A stretch of DNA of 64,000 nucleotides from Mesorhizobium sp. PAMC28654 (lineage in GTDB: Bacteria; Pseudomonadota; Alphaproteobacteria; Rhizobiales; Rhizobiaceae), in the NCBI RefSeq assembly GCF_020616515.1, contig NZ_CP085135.1, forward strand, positions 6,495,001 to 6,559,000, written 5' to 3'. A model generated the notes under the pieces. It was not told where the DNA came from. It saw only the letters and a list, made by a program, of their open reading frames with translations, and made no database searches. This document shows positions 1 through 9,091 of this stretch, piece by piece. The position numbers and the translations under genes were made by a program. Position 1 is the stretch's first letter. Each line of letters starts with the position of its first letter.

Positions 1-206
1 GCCTGGTCGGCGCCATTGTCGGCGAACTGCCAACCGGAGCTGTCGCCGGCATCGGCGCCAAGCTTTTGGCCGGCGCCTATTACAGCCAGTCGATCGATAT
101 CTGGTCGGCGCTGGTCGCCGGCTCGATCGTGGCCGCACTTCTGGTCATGGTGGTCGGCATTGCCGGCCGCATCGTTGACCGCGCCATGGGCGGGAGGCCG
201 GCATGA
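1..206 (+). CDS. ABC transporter permease, 3' end only
   Basis: Partial gene entering from the left. The frame with codons starting at position 3 is open to the TGA at 204-206. The translated tail is hydrophobic, contains one clear membrane segment (roughly bases 105-170) and ends in VDRAMGGRPA. It overlaps the next permease by four bases (ATGA), which implies translational coupling. The neighbours are a second permease and a periplasmic binding protein, so this is most likely one half of a heteromeric importer of the SsuC/ThiX type. The substrate cannot be read from this fragment. Confidence 0.8.
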   Translation, partial: LVGAIVGELPTGAVAGIGAKLLAGAYYSQSIDIWSALVAGSIVAALLVMVVGIAGRIVDRAMGGRPA

Positions 207-1354
207 CCCGGTTGAAACCCTCCTGGCAAGCGGTGCTGGCCATTGTGATCTGCCTGATCGCTGTCGCGCTTGGCGCGATCGCCGCGCCAAAAGTGGATGC
301 TCTGGCGCAGCCCTCAGGGACATTGACATATCCCTATGCGGCGACGACCTGGCTGATCTTCGGCGTGCTGCTTCTCTCGGCCTTGATCTCCATGGCCAGA
401 ATATCGTCCATCGTGGAAGCTGTTGTGCTTTTCATTGGCGCGCATCTGGTGGCATGGCTGTTGATTGGTGGCATTGCCGGCTTCGAAGGCCTGGCGCGGG
501 CACCGTTCTTCCTGCTGCTTGCCGCGGCATGGCTTCTCGCCTGGCGTTGCGTTGCAGTGCTCTCGTCGCTTCGTCCACGCTCCCGCAAGGCAGCCGTGGC
601 TCTTCGCCTGATCATCCCTGCAATCTTCGGCGCCTGGATTCTGATCATCTGGGAAGCGGTGACACGCGGTGCCGGCGTCCCCTTCATCCTGCTGCCGCCG
701 CCAAGCGCCATCGGCGTGCGCATTGTCAACTCGCTGCCGATACTCGGCGCCGATGTCCGGCAGACCATCTTCAAGGCGGTGATCTTTGGCTATGTCGTGG
801 GCAGCGGCGCCGGCTTCATCACCGCGGTGCTTGCCGACCGCGTGCCGTTCCTGCGGCGCGGCCTCTTACCGATCGGCAACATGGTTTCGGCGTTGCCGAT
901 CATCGGCGTCGCACCCATCATGGTCATGTGGTTCGGCTTCGACTGGCAGTCCAAGGCGGCGGTGGTCATCATCATGACCTTCTTCCCGATGTTGGTGAAC
1001 ACGGTCGCGGGTCTCTCCGCTTCCGGGCATATGGAGCGCGACCTGATGCGCACCTATGCGTCGAACTACTGGCAGACGCTGCTGAAGCTGCGGCTACCGG
1101 CAGCGGCCCCCTTCATCTTCAACGCGCTGAAGATCAATTCGACGCTGGCGCTGATCGGCGCCATCGTCGCGGAGTTCTTCGGCACGCCGGTCGTCGGCAT
1201 GGGCTTCCGCATCTCGACCGAGGGGCGGATGAACATCGACATGGTCTGGGCCGAAATCGCGGTTGCAGCACTTGCGGGTTCGGTCTTTTATGGCGTGGTC
1301 GCTCTTGCCGAAAGAGCCGTCACGTTTTGGCATCCCTCTGTCCGTGGTGGATAG
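203..1354 (+). CDS. ABC transporter permease (BPD_transp_1, ThiX/SsuC-like)
   Basis: Inner-membrane permease of 383 residues. Several hydrophobic segments in the first 140 residues precede the conserved permease domain, so it is longer than the usual 250-280 residues of this family. The cytoplasmic EAA-type loop lies around residues 275-310 (TYASNYWQTLLKLRLPAAAP), followed by a Gly-rich helix. The start is fixed by the ATGA overlap with the preceding permease. The binding protein follows 38 bp downstream. The binding protein resembles the NMT1/THI5 group, which suggests import of a pyrimidine or thiamine precursor, but this is inference. The ATPase gene is not in view and probably lies upstream. 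Confidence 0.85.
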   Translation: MTRLKPSWQAVLAIVICLIAVALGAIAAPKVDALAQPSGTLTYPYAATTWLIFGVLLLSALISMARISSIVEAVVLFIGAHLVAWLLIGGIAGFEGLARAPFFLLLAAAWLLAWRCVAVLSSLRPRSRKAAVALRLIIPAIFGAWILIIWEAVTRGAGVPFILLPPPSAIGVRIVNSLPILGADVRQTIFKAVIFGYVVGSGAGFITAVLADRVPFLRRGLLPIGNMVSALPIIGVAPIMVMWFGFDWQSKAAVVIIMTFFPMLVNTVAGLSASGHMERDLMRTYASNYWQTLLKLRLPAAAPFIFNALKINSTLALIGAIVAEFFGTPVVGMGFRISTEGRMNIDMVWAEIAVAALAGSVFYGVVALAERAVTFWHPSVRGG

Positions 1355-1392
1355 GGGCGGTGGGTTTAGGGTGCTAACTTCAGAGGGTAAAA

Positions 1393-2364
1393 ATGAAAAA
1401 GCTGATTATTCCGATGCTGGCCGGCGCAATGTCGCTTGCCGCGTTCCAGGCAATGGCCGCGGACAAGGTGACGTTGCAGCTGAAATGGGTCACGCAGGCT
1501 CAGTTTGCCGGCTACTATGTTGCCAAGGCCAAGGGTTTCTATGACGCCGAGGGTCTCGATGTCGACATCAAGCCTGGCGGTCCTGATATCGCGCCGGAAC
1601 AAGTGATCGCCGGCGGTGGCGCCGACGTCATCGTCGACTGGATGGGCGGCGCGCTGGCCGCACGCGAAAAGGGCGTGCCGCTGGTTAACATCGCCCAACC
1701 GTTCAAGAAGGCCGGCATGGAACTGGTCTGCCCGAAGGACGGCCCGATCAAGACCGAGGCCGACTTCAAGGGCCATACGCTGGGCGTCTGGTTCTTCGGC
1801 AACGAATATCCGTTCTACGCCTGGATGAACAAGCTTGGCCTGAAGACCGATGGCGGCAAGGACGGCGTCACCGTTCTGAAGCAGAGCTTTGACGTGCAGC
1901 CGCTGATCCAGAAGCAGGCGGATTGCATCTCGGTCATGACCTATAACGAGTATTGGCAGCTCATCGACGCCGGCTACAAGCCGGACCAGCTGACCGTGTT
2001 CAATTACTCGGCCATGGGCAACGACCTGCTCGAGGACGGCCTCTATGCGTCACAGGACAAGCTCAAGGATCCGGCCTTCGAGGACAAGATGGTGCGTTTC
2101 GTGCGCGCCTCGATGAAGGGCTGGAAATACGCCGTCGACCATAATGACGAGGCGGCAAGCATCGTCATGGATGGTGGCGGCCAGGACGAGAACCACCAGA
2201 AGCGCATGATGAGCGAAGTCGCCAAGCTGATCGACAATGCCGACGGCAAGCTCGATCCGGCCACCTACGAGCGCACCGCCAAGGCGCTGCTCGACCAGAA
2301 GATCATCACCAAGGAGCCGACCGGCGCCTACACGACCGCCATCACCGACAAGGCGATCAAATAA
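1393..2364 (+). CDS. ABC transporter substrate-binding protein (NMT1/THI5-like)
   Basis: Periplasmic solute-binding protein of 323 residues. It begins with a Sec signal peptide (MKKLIIPMLAGAMSLAAFQA, probable cleavage after MAA or AMA). The mature part starts with VTLQLKWVTQAQFAGYYVAK, typical of NMT1/THI5-like binding proteins that carry hydroxymethylpyrimidine or formylaminopyrimidine (ThiY) or related compounds. It is the last gene of the transporter operon and is followed by a strong inverted-repeat terminator. The RBS-like AGAGGG lies just upstream of the ATG. Substrate assignment is by family only. Other members of this family bind riboflavin or sulfonates, so the exact ligand is open. 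Confidence 0.85.
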   Translation: MKKLIIPMLAGAMSLAAFQAMAADKVTLQLKWVTQAQFAGYYVAKAKGFYDAEGLDVDIKPGGPDIAPEQVIAGGGADVIVDWMGGALAAREKGVPLVNIAQPFKKAGMELVCPKDGPIKTEADFKGHTLGVWFFGNEYPFYAWMNKLGLKTDGGKDGVTVLKQSFDVQPLIQKQADCISVMTYNEYWQLIDAGYKPDQLTVFNYSAMGNDLLEDGLYASQDKLKDPAFEDKMVRFVRASMKGWKYAVDHNDEAASIVMDGGGQDENHQKRMMSEVAKLIDNADGKLDPATYERTAKALLDQKIITKEPTGAYTTAITDKAIK

Positions 2365-2374
2365 GCCTGCCAGG

Positions 2375-2397
2375 GCATGATCCCGAAAAGATCATGC
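2375..2397. repeat. Short rhizobial palindrome (GCATGATC hairpin)
   Basis: Perfect 8-bp inverted repeat, GCATGATC at 2375-2382 and GATCATGC at 2390-2397, around the loop CCGAAAA. It sits 11 bases after the transporter stop codon. The arms match a palindromic intergenic motif I recall as common in Mesorhizobium and related genomes. There is no T-run, so it is not by itself a terminator. Confidence 0.6.
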
Positions 2398-2411
2398 TCA
2401 AACGACGAGAT

Positions 2412-2454
2412 GGAACGGCGCCTCCGGCCAAGGGTCAGAGGCGCCGTTCCTTTA
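2412..2454 (+). terminator. Rho-independent terminator after the transporter operon
   Basis: A 13-bp perfect stem: GGAACGGCGCCTC at 2412-2424 pairs with 2438-2450 around a 13-base loop and is followed by TTTAT. It ends the forward transporter transcript and overlaps the stop codon of the convergent Lrp gene at 2435, so the two genes share it. Confidence 0.8.
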
Positions 2455-2917
2455 TGGTGTTCATGACGAAGCTGGTCTCGATCGAGGCGACGCATTTCAA
2501 CCGGGCGATCTTTTCCTTGATGAAGCGCTCGTACTGGTCGAGGCCGCCGGTCACCACCTTCAGCACATAGTCGCGCGAGCCCGTGACGAGGTGGCATTCC
2601 AGGACCTCTTCCCAGCCCCGGATCGCGTCCTCGAACATGACGATCTCGTCCTCGTTCTGGCGGCTGAGCCGGATGGTGGCGATGGCGACCATTGTCCAGC
2701 CGAAGACGGCGGGATCGACCAGCGTGGTGTAGCCCCTGATGATCCCGGTTTCCTCCAGCCGCTGCACGCGCCTCAGGCAGGGCGATGGCGACAGGCCAAT
2801 CCGCTCGGCAAGCTCGTTGTTGGTGATGCGCGCGTCGGCCCGCAGTTCATGCAGGATCTTGCGGTCGAAATCATCGGCTATCTTCTGCTGCACTTTTGGC
2901 CTCTCCAGGCAATTCAT
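2435..2917 (-). CDS. Lrp/AsnC family transcriptional regulator
   Basis: A 160-residue regulator. An N-terminal winged HTH (about residues 10-70, with ILHELRADARITNNELAERI and LSPSPCLRRVQRLEETGIIR) is followed by a C-terminal RAM ligand-binding domain (about 80-150, with the conserved VTGSRDYVLKV). The frame is open further upstream to 2989, but the ATG at 2917 gives the usual Lrp length and avoids overlap with the divergent gene. It is transcribed away from the PLP enzyme at 3016. That layout is like mdeR-mdeA of Pseudomonas putida, where an Lrp protein activates a methionine gamma-lyase gene, so control of the neighbour is likely. Confidence 0.9.
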   Translation of the reverse strand: MNCLERPKVQQKIADDFDRKILHELRADARITNNELAERIGLSPSPCLRRVQRLEETGIIRGYTTLVDPAVFGWTMVAIATIRLSRQNEDEIVMFEDAIRGWEEVLECHLVTGSRDYVLKVVTGGLDQYERFIKEKIARLKCVASIETSFVMNTIKERRL

Positions 2918-3015
2918 TGCGATAATGCAGCCATGAGGGTCCAAAAATAGCAAGGACTGAAGGCTGGGGATCGCATAAATTGCTGACACACGTCTCGAAA
3001 AAAGCAGGGAACATC

Positions 3016-4299
3016 ATGACCGCGCCGCGTCCTTCGAAAACCCATATCGGCAACCACAAGCTCCATCCGGAGACGCTGATGCTGAGCTATGGCTTCGATC
3101 CGCAACTGTCGGAAGGCGCGGTCAAGCCGCCGGTCTTCCTCACCTCCACCTTCGTGTTCAAGTCGGCGGAGGAGGGGCGTGACTTCTTCGACTACACATC
3201 CGGCCGCAAGGAGCCGCCAAGCGGCACGGCGTCCGGTCTGGTCTATTCGCGCTTCAACCATCCCAACAGCGAGATCGTCGAGGACCGGCTGGCCATCTAT
3301 GAGGGGACGGACGCCTGCATCCTGTTCTCGTCTGGCATGTCGGCGATCGCGACGACGCTGCTCGCCTATGCCCGCCCCGGCGATGTCATCCTGCATTCGC
3401 AGCCGCTCTATGGCGGCACCGAGACGCTTTTGACGCGCACGCTTGCCGGCTTTGGCATTGGCGCTGTCGGCTTCGCCGATGGCGTCGACGAGACGGCGGT
3501 GCGCGCGGCGGCCGACGCGGCGACTGCGAAGGGCCGTGTGTCGGTCATCCTGATCGAGACGCCGTCGAACCCGACCAACAGCCTGGTCGATATCGCGCTG
3601 ATGCGGAAGATCGCCGACGAGATCGGCGCCAGGCGAGGCATGACGCCGATCATCGCCTGCGACAACACGCTGCTTGGCCCGGTCTTCCAGCGGCCTATCG
3701 AACACGGCGCCGACATTTCCGTCTATTCGCTGACCAAATATGTCGGCGGCCATTCCGATCTGATCGCGGGGGCTGCCATGGGTAGCAAGGCGGTCACCAA
3801 GCCGATCAAGGCGCTGCGCGGCGCGATCGGCACGCAGCTCGACCCGCATTCCTGCTGGATGCTCGGCCGCTCGCTGGAGACGCTGTCGATCCGCATGGAG
3901 CGGGCCAACGACAATGCGCGCATGGTCGCCGAATTCCTGCGTGATCATGCCAAGGTCGAGAAGGTGCACTACCTGCCGTTCCTGGGCGAGGATACGCAAG
4001 CGGGCCGGGTCTATCTACGCCAGTGCAGCGGCGCCGGTTCGACATTCTCCTTCGACATCAGGGGCGGCCAGAAGGCGGCCTTCGCTTTTCTGAACGCGCT
4101 GCAGATCTTCAAGTTGGCCGTAAGCCTTGGCGGCACGGAATCGCTTGCAAGCCATCCGGCGGCCATGACCCATTCGGGCATTCCCTTCGACGTGCGCCAG
4201 CGCATCGGCGTGCTGGAGACCACGGTCAGGCTGTCGATCGGTGTCGAGCATCCAGACGATCTGATCGCCGACCTGACGCAGGCGCTGGCGGCCGTCTGA
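3016..4299 (+). CDS. Cystathionine gamma-synthase family PLP enzyme
   Basis: PLP-dependent enzyme of the Cys/Met metabolism (gamma) family, 427 residues. The PLP-lysine motif is [11 protein letters not shown], the cofactor-binding [13 protein letters not shown] lies near residue 100, and DNTLLGP holds the PLP-contacting Asp. The start at 3016 is chosen because GCAGGGA lies seven bases upstream; a frame extension to 2980 lacks such a site. In P. putida methionine gamma-lyase the loop holding the active-site Cys reads LYGCT; here it reads LYGGT, so canonical methionine gamma-lyase activity is doubtful. Cystathionine gamma-synthase, gamma-lyase or a homocysteine/serine-linked reaction are all possible. 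It is divergent from an Lrp regulator. Confidence 0.88.
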   Translation: MTAPRPSKTHIGNHKLHPETLMLSYGFDPQLSEGAVKPPVFLTSTFVFKSAEEGRDFFDYTSGRKEPPSGTASGLVYSRFNHPNSEIVEDRLAIYEGTDACILFSSGMSAIATTLLAYARPGDVILHSQPLYGGTETLLTRTLAGFGIGAVGFADGVDETAVRAAADAATAKGRVSVILIETPSNPTNSLVDIALMRKIADEIGARRGMTPIIACDNTLLGPVFQRPIEHGADISVYSLTKYVGGHSDLIAGAAMGSKAVTKPIKALRGAIGTQLDPHSCWMLGRSLETLSIRMERANDNARMVAEFLRDHAKVEKVHYLPFLGEDTQAGRVYLRQCSGAGSTFSFDIRGGQKAAFAFLNALQIFKLAVSLGGTESLASHPAAMTHSGIPFDVRQRIGVLETTVRLSIGVEHPDDLIADLTQALAAV

Positions 4300-4370
4300 T
4301 CGTTGCCTTCGCGGATCAGTGGGCATCGCCCGAAGGGTCTGGCGTACTCAGCCGGTGTCGAGGGGACTGG

Positions 4371-4397
4371 AAAAGGGGCGGGTGACCGCCCCTTTTT
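4371..4397 (+). terminator. Rho-independent terminator
   Basis: An 11-bp stem (AAAAGGGGCGG at 4371-4381 with its complement at 4386-4396) has a GTGA tetraloop and a run of T. It ends the PLP-enzyme transcript. It is nearly the same sequence as the terminator at 4980-5010. Confidence 0.88.
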
Positions 4398-4516
4398 CAT
4401 CAGTCATCAAAAAAGCGTGCCCCGAAGGGATACTTTAGGCCATCCGGCCGTTGTGCTGATGCATCCACGCGCTGGGGGGCCGCGAGGAATGCTGTACCCA
4501 CAACGGAGGTCATAAA

Positions 4517-4960
4517 ATGCGCATGCAATCCTTCTCGCCGATGTTTTCGGCCCTGGCCATTTCGGCATCGTTCCTGCTCGCGTCGCCGGCTTTCGCCGAA
4601 ACCGTGAAGATGAAGGCCACACTGGACGGTGCTCAGCAGAACCCGCCCATCACCACGAAGGGCAAGGGTACGGCCGCTCTCACCTTCGATACGACGAGCA
4701 AGAAGCTCAGCTGGACGGTGAAATATTCCGGTCTGAGCGGACCGGCGATCGCCGGGCATATTCATGGGCCCGCGGCGATCGGTGAGAACGCAGGCGTCGT
4801 CATTCCATTCACAGGCAAGCTGAAGAGCCCGGTCAAGGGTTCGGCGACATTGACTGACGCGCAGGTCACCGACCTGATGGCCGGCAAATATTACGTCAAC
4901 ATCCACACTGCGGCCAACAAGGATGGCGAAATCCGTGGACAGATCGACAAAGCGATGTAG
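4517..4960 (+). CDS. Secreted CHRD domain protein
   Basis: A 147-residue exported protein. The signal peptide covers about residues 1-27 and ends SPAFA. A single CHRD domain fills the rest: VKMKATLDGAQQNPPITTKG, then KLSWTVKYSGLSGPAIAGHI, and the terminal YYVNIHTAANKDGEIRGQI that defines the family. CHRD was first described in chordin; bacterial single-domain versions are periplasmic or extracellular and their role is unknown. A strong GGAGG at 4504-4508 supports the start. The gene is monocistronic, flanked by two nearly identical terminators. Confidence 0.9.
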   Translation: MRMQSFSPMFSALAISASFLLASPAFAETVKMKATLDGAQQNPPITTKGKGTAALTFDTTSKKLSWTVKYSGLSGPAIAGHIHGPAAIGENAGVVIPFTGKLKSPVKGSATLTDAQVTDLMAGKYYVNIHTAANKDGEIRGQIDKAM

Positions 4961-4979
4961 GCAGGTTCGCACCGGCTGA

Positions 4980-5010
4980 AAAAGGGGCGAGCGATCGCCC
5001 CTTTTCTTTT
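4980..5010. terminator. Bidirectional terminator between CHRD and TPP-enzyme genes
   Basis: An 11-bp stem (4980-4990 with 4995-5005) has loop GCGA, A-run on one side and TTTTCTTTT on the other. It lies between convergent genes, so it can serve both strands. Confidence 0.88.
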
Positions 5011-5011
5011 G

Positions 5012-6661
5012 TCAGGCCTTGTCGCGGATCTGGGTCATTGTACGGGTTGGCGTGATCGCTTCCGGGTCGAGCCTGATCTCGACGATCGCAGGCTTGCCGC
5101 TGGCGCGGGCACGTTCGAAGGCGGGCGCGAAGTCGGCGGTCTTCTCGACCGTCTCGCCGTGACCGCCATAGGCGCGGGCCAGAGCCGCGAAGTCCGGATT
5201 GTTCAGGTCCGTGCCAACGACGCGGCCGGGATATTCACGCTCCTGGTGCATGCGGATGGTGCCGTAGATGCCATTGTTGACGACGATGACGATGATCGGC
5301 AGCCCATATTGCACGGCGGTGGCGAATTCCTGTCCGTTCATCAGGAAGCAGCCATCGCCGGCAAAGGCAATCACGGTGCGATCGGGATAGAGCGCCTTGG
5401 CGGCGACCGCGGCCGGCGTGCCGTAGCCCATCGAGCCGGAGGTCGGCGCCGCCTGCGTGCCAAAGCGGCGGAAGCGATGGAAGCGATGCACCCAGGTGGC
5501 GTAGTTGCCGGCGCCATTGGCGAAAATGGTGTCTTCCGGCAGCGTCTTCTCCAGATAGTTCATGATCGGGCCCATCTGGACGGAACCGGGCCCGGTTTCC
5601 GGCGGCGTGGACCAGTCGAGATAGGCGGCGTGAAGTTGCGGCGTCTCGGCGGCCCAAGCCGGTGCGTTTGCCGGCTTGCGCTTGGCGAAGGCTTTGACGA
5701 AGGCGGAAGGCGAGGCGTTGATGGCGAGCGTCGGGCGGTAGACGCGGCCGAGTTCGCCGGCGTCGGCGTGGATATGAACCAGCGTCTGGTCGGGGTAAGG
5801 ACTCTTCAGCAGCGTGTAGTCGGAGGAGGGCATTTCGCCCATGCGGCCGCCGATCAGCAGCACGAGGTCGGCTTGCTTGATGGCGGCTGCCAGCTTCGGA
5901 TTGATGCCGATGCCGACATCGCCGGCATAGTTGGGGTGCAGGTGGTCGAACAGCATCTGGCGGCGGAAGGAACAGCCTACCGGCAGCGACCACGCCTCGG
6001 CGATGGCTCGGATGTCTGCTACCGCATCGGCATCCCAGCGCGTGCCGCCGAGAATGACGAAAGGCCGCTTCGCCTTGGCCAGCAAGCTCTCCAGCGCATC
6101 GAGTTCGGCTTCGCCCGGTCGGGTTTCGACCGGGGTGTAGGGCACCGCGGCTGGGGCTTCGACCAGGCTGGTCAGCATGTCTTCGGGCAGGGAGATGACA
6201 ACCGGGCCAGGACGGCCTGAAGTCGCCACAGCGAAGGCGCGGGTGACGAATTCGGGGATACGCGAAGCGTCGTCGATCTCGACCACCCATTTGGCGATGT
6301 CACCGAAGAACCTCTTGTAGTCGACCTCCTGGAACGCCTCGCGCTCCTTGGCGTGGCTGGCGACCTGGCCGATGAACAGGATGAGCGGAATCGAATCCTG
6401 CATGGCGATGTGGATGCCGGCCGACGAATTGGTGGCGCCGGGGCCGCGTGTGACAAAGCAGATGCCGGGTTTGCCGGTCAGCCGCCCCTGGCAGTCGGCC
6501 ATCATCGCGGCGCCGCCTTCCTGGCGGCAGACGATGGTGCGGATGGTCGAATCGTGCAGCGCGTCGAGCACCGCGAGATAGGATTCGCCTGGCACGCAAA
6601 AGATGCGGTCGGTGCCGTTGGCTTCGAGCGCGTCGACGATCAGTTGTCCGCCGGTCTTCAT
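5012..6661 (-). CDS. Thiamine pyrophosphate-binding protein (acetolactate synthase-like)
   Basis: TPP-dependent enzyme of 549 residues. The N-terminal PYR domain (about 1-170) carries the catalytic Glu48 in CRQEGGAAMMADCQGR. A central domain (190-330) is followed by the C-terminal PP domain with GDGCFLMNGQEFATAVQYGL and VVNNGIYGTIR, the metal/TPP motif. The architecture equals the acetolactate synthase/benzoylformate decarboxylase/oxalyl-CoA decarboxylase group, but no regulatory subunit gene is adjacent. It overlaps the upstream CaiB/BaiF CoA-transferase gene by four bases, which suggests a paired acyl-CoA pathway such as a 2-oxoacid or 2-hydroxyacyl-CoA lyase reaction. The exact substrate is not assignable. 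Confidence 0.87.
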   Translation of the reverse strand: MKTGGQLIVDALEANGTDRIFCVPGESYLAVLDALHDSTIRTIVCRQEGGAAMMADCQGRLTGKPGICFVTRGPGATNSSAGIHIAMQDSIPLILFIGQVASHAKEREAFQEVDYKRFFGDIAKWVVEIDDASRIPEFVTRAFAVATSGRPGPVVISLPEDMLTSLVEAPAAVPYTPVETRPGEAELDALESLLAKAKRPFVILGGTRWDADAVADIRAIAEAWSLPVGCSFRRQMLFDHLHPNYAGDVGIGINPKLAAAIKQADLVLLIGGRMGEMPSSDYTLLKSPYPDQTLVHIHADAGELGRVYRPTLAINASPSAFVKAFAKRKPANAPAWAAETPQLHAAYLDWSTPPETGPGSVQMGPIMNYLEKTLPEDTIFANGAGNYATWVHRFHRFRRFGTQAAPTSGSMGYGTPAAVAAKALYPDRTVIAFAGDGCFLMNGQEFATAVQYGLPIIVIVVNNGIYGTIRMHQEREYPGRVVGTDLNNPDFAALARAYGGHGETVEKTADFAPAFERARASGKPAIVEIRLDPEAITPTRTMTQIRDKA

Positions 6662-7833
6662 TTCCCTGACCTCTCCAGCTCAGCAAGGATTTCTTCGGTG
6701 TGTTCGCCAAGACGTGGCGAGGGCCGCTCATAGACCAGCGGCGTGCCCGACATGACCATCGGCGCGCGCACCGAGGGCAGCATGTTGCCATGGCCGTCAT
6801 CGAGATCGAGCCGCATGCCGCGCGCGATGGTCTGCGGATCGGCGAACATCTGGCCGATGTTGTTGATGGGGCTCGCCGGCACGCTTGCCGCTTCCAGCTT
6901 TGCCAGCAGCGGATCACGGTCAAAAGTCTTCAGCGCCTCGGTCATCAGCTCACGCAGCTTCACGCGGTTGGCAACGCGCGCGGGATTGGTGGCGAAGTCG
7001 GGGTTCGACGAAAGGTCATCCAGTCCGACGACAGCACAGAACTTGGCGAACTGGCCGTCATTGCCGACAGCCAGGATGATATGGCCATCCCTGACCGGCA
7101 AGACCTCGTAGGGGGCGATGTTCATATGCGCATTGCCCATCTGCACCGGCGACTTGCCGGAGACGAGATAGTTGAGGTTCTGGTTGCCGAGCGCCGAGAT
7201 CTGGGTGTCGAAAAGCGCCATGTCGATCTGCTGTCCTTCGCCGGTCTTCTCGGCGTGGCGCAATGCGGCCTGGATGGCGATGACCGAATAGAGGCCGGTG
7301 AATATGTCGGATATGGCGACGCCGGCCTTCTGCGGCTCGCGCCCGACCTCACCGGTGATCGACATCATGCCGGCCATGCCCTGGATGATGAAATCATAGC
7401 CGGCGCGTGGTGCGTAGGGGCCGTCCTGGCCGAAGCCGGTGATCGAGCAATAGACCAGCTTCGGATTGATCTTGCGCAGGCTGTCATAATCCAGCCCGTA
7501 CTTCTTCAGGCCGCCCAGCTTGAAGTTCTCGATCAGCACATCGGCGGTTTGGACCAGCCGGCGAACGGTTTCCGCGCCTTCAGGCGTCGAGAAATCGATG
7601 GCGATGGAACGCTTGCCGCGATTGCAGGAGTGGTAATAGGCGGCCGACAGATTCTCGCCGTCATGGCTCATGACGAAGGGCGGGCCCCATTTGCGGGTGT
7701 CGTCGCCGCCATCGGGGCTTTCGACCTTGATGACGTCGGCGCCGAGATCGGCAAGCAGCTGACCGGCCCATGGCCCGGCAAGAATACGGGCGAGTTCGAC
7801 GACGCGGACGCCTTTCAGCGGGGGCTCAGTCAT
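6658..7833 (-). CDS. CaiB/BaiF (family III) CoA-transferase
   Basis: A 391-residue enzyme. The N-terminal Rossmann part begins LKGVRVVELARILAGPWAGQ and continues LADLGADVIKVESPDGGD, both hallmarks of the family. The likely catalytic Asp is D176 in GVAISDIFTG, the place of Asp169 in formyl-CoA transferase. These enzymes move CoA between carboxylic acids through an aspartyl-CoA anhydride. It is the first gene of a two-gene unit, and its stop overlaps the start of the TPP enzyme. The pairing recalls the frc-oxc oxalate module, but identity with it cannot be claimed from motifs alone. Confidence 0.9.
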   Translation of the reverse strand: MTEPPLKGVRVVELARILAGPWAGQLLADLGADVIKVESPDGGDDTRKWGPPFVMSHDGENLSAAYYHSCNRGKRSIAIDFSTPEGAETVRRLVQTADVLIENFKLGGLKKYGLDYDSLRKINPKLVYCSITGFGQDGPYAPRAGYDFIIQGMAGMMSITGEVGREPQKAGVAISDIFTGLYSVIAIQAALRHAEKTGEGQQIDMALFDTQISALGNQNLNYLVSGKSPVQMGNAHMNIAPYEVLPVRDGHIILAVGNDGQFAKFCAVVGLDDLSSNPDFATNPARVANRVKLRELMTEALKTFDRDPLLAKLEAASVPASPINNIGQMFADPQTIARGMRLDLDDGHGNMLPSVRAPMVMSGTPLVYERPSPRLGEHTEEILAELERSGK

Positions 7834-7944
7834 GGGTCACCGTGGTTGGTCGAAAACAGAGGCTCTATCAAGACCGGCCGTGGCTGTCACGGTCCTTGCG
7901 GTAGGCCAAGACATTGGTCGTTGGACGAAGGCTCTATCTGATGG

Positions 7945-8880
7945 TCAAGGAAGTTTCAGGACGCTGTCGGCCCAGACAGCGAAGTCTTCCATGATGGCGT
8001 CCCTATTCACCTCGTTCAGGCTTTCGTGTCGGGTCTGCGCGTGAACCTTTGAAACGAGAGTCGAAAAGCCCATTGCGCGCATACGCCCGGCGAGGTTGCT
8101 GATCGCCTTGCCGCCATCGGTCGCGGGGTCTTTTTCTCCACCGACCAGGAGAATGGGCAGCGTCTTGCCGACACCGCCAAAATTGGCGTTGTCGGCGCCC
8201 CGGAAGATGAAGCCGAAAACATCGCGCCACATCGACACCGAGGCATCCCAGCCGCACAGCGGATCGGCGATGTACTTATCGACCTCGGCAGCGTCGCGCG
8301 ACAGCCAGTCGAACAGGGTGCGATGGTCGGGCACGGCCTTGCCCCAGGCCTGGAAGGTGAGCTTCGGCAGCATGCGGGACGGCACGTCGGAGCCCAGCCG
8401 GAATGTTTCCCAGGCAAGCACGGCCTGCGCCGCGCGGCCGAGAAGCCCGGCGGAAAAATTGGCGTTCCATATGGCGGCGGCGTGAAGTCTAGCCGAATGG
8501 TCGAGCATGAAATTCAGCGCGACAAGGCCACCCATCGAATGGCCGAAAAGGATGACCGGAAGGCCCGGATGCTCGCCGGCGATGAGGTCATGCACGGCGC
8601 CGACATCGGCGATGACCTTGGCGCCGCCGTTGCTATCGCCGAACCTGCCCAACGGTGCGTCGGGCGCCTTGGTGGCGCCGTGACCACGATGGTCATGGGC
8701 GTAGACGTGGTAGCCTCGCCCAGCCAGGAAATCGGCGAAACGGGCATAGCGGGCTGCGTGTTCGGCCAGCCCGTGATTGATCTGGACGACCGCGCGGGCA
8801 GGGTCGTCGGCCTGTTTCACATAAAGGTTGAGATCGGCGCCGGTTGGCGAGCGGAGCACGCGCTGTTGGCTGAATGACAT
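7945..8880 (-). CDS. Alpha/beta hydrolase, monoacylglycerol lipase-like
   Basis: Serine hydrolase of 311 residues of the Hydrolase_4 group. The catalytic triad is visible: nucleophile Ser115 in FGHSMGG, an acid Asp in VGGEKDPATD, and His in TRHESLNEVNRD. The oxyanion region INHGLAEHAARY and DHRGHGAT agree with monoglyceride lipase/lysophospholipase. The start at 8880 (MSFSQQRVL) is preferred, since an extension to 8976 adds low-complexity N-terminal sequence atypical of the family. No signal peptide is seen, so the protein is cytosolic. It lies downstream of the CoA-transferase pair in the same direction but 111 bp away. Confidence 0.88.
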   Translation of the reverse strand: MSFSQQRVLRSPTGADLNLYVKQADDPARAVVQINHGLAEHAARYARFADFLAGRGYHVYAHDHRGHGATKAPDAPLGRFGDSNGGAKVIADVGAVHDLIAGEHPGLPVILFGHSMGGLVALNFMLDHSARLHAAAIWNANFSAGLLGRAAQAVLAWETFRLGSDVPSRMLPKLTFQAWGKAVPDHRTLFDWLSRDAAEVDKYIADPLCGWDASVSMWRDVFGFIFRGADNANFGGVGKTLPILLVGGEKDPATDGGKAISNLAGRMRAMGFSTLVSKVHAQTRHESLNEVNRDAIMEDFAVWADSVLKLP

Positions 8881-9091
8881 CGCCGCTTCATCTCCAACAT
8901 GCACGGCTCTCCGCGTGTCCCAAGAAGACGCGCCGCGCCGAAGACCTTTGTTTGCGCCGGCAGCGGTTTGCGTCAATCGGGCGCTTCGGCTTTTCTACGT
9001 GGATGTTCTTGCTTCGGCGCACGCCGTATCGCAATTCTGACACGGAGACAGCGGCAGTGTGTTGCGGCAATTGTTGAGCCAGGGTGGTGAA

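Noticed and set aside
16..1377. 453-codon forward frame spanning the permease genes
   Set aside because: It runs out of phase over two permeases with membrane patterns in the other frames; the content is Arg/Cys/His-rich.
5009..6220. 403-codon forward open frame opposite the TPP enzyme
   Set aside because: No family features and low-complexity charged content; it mirrors the reverse gene.
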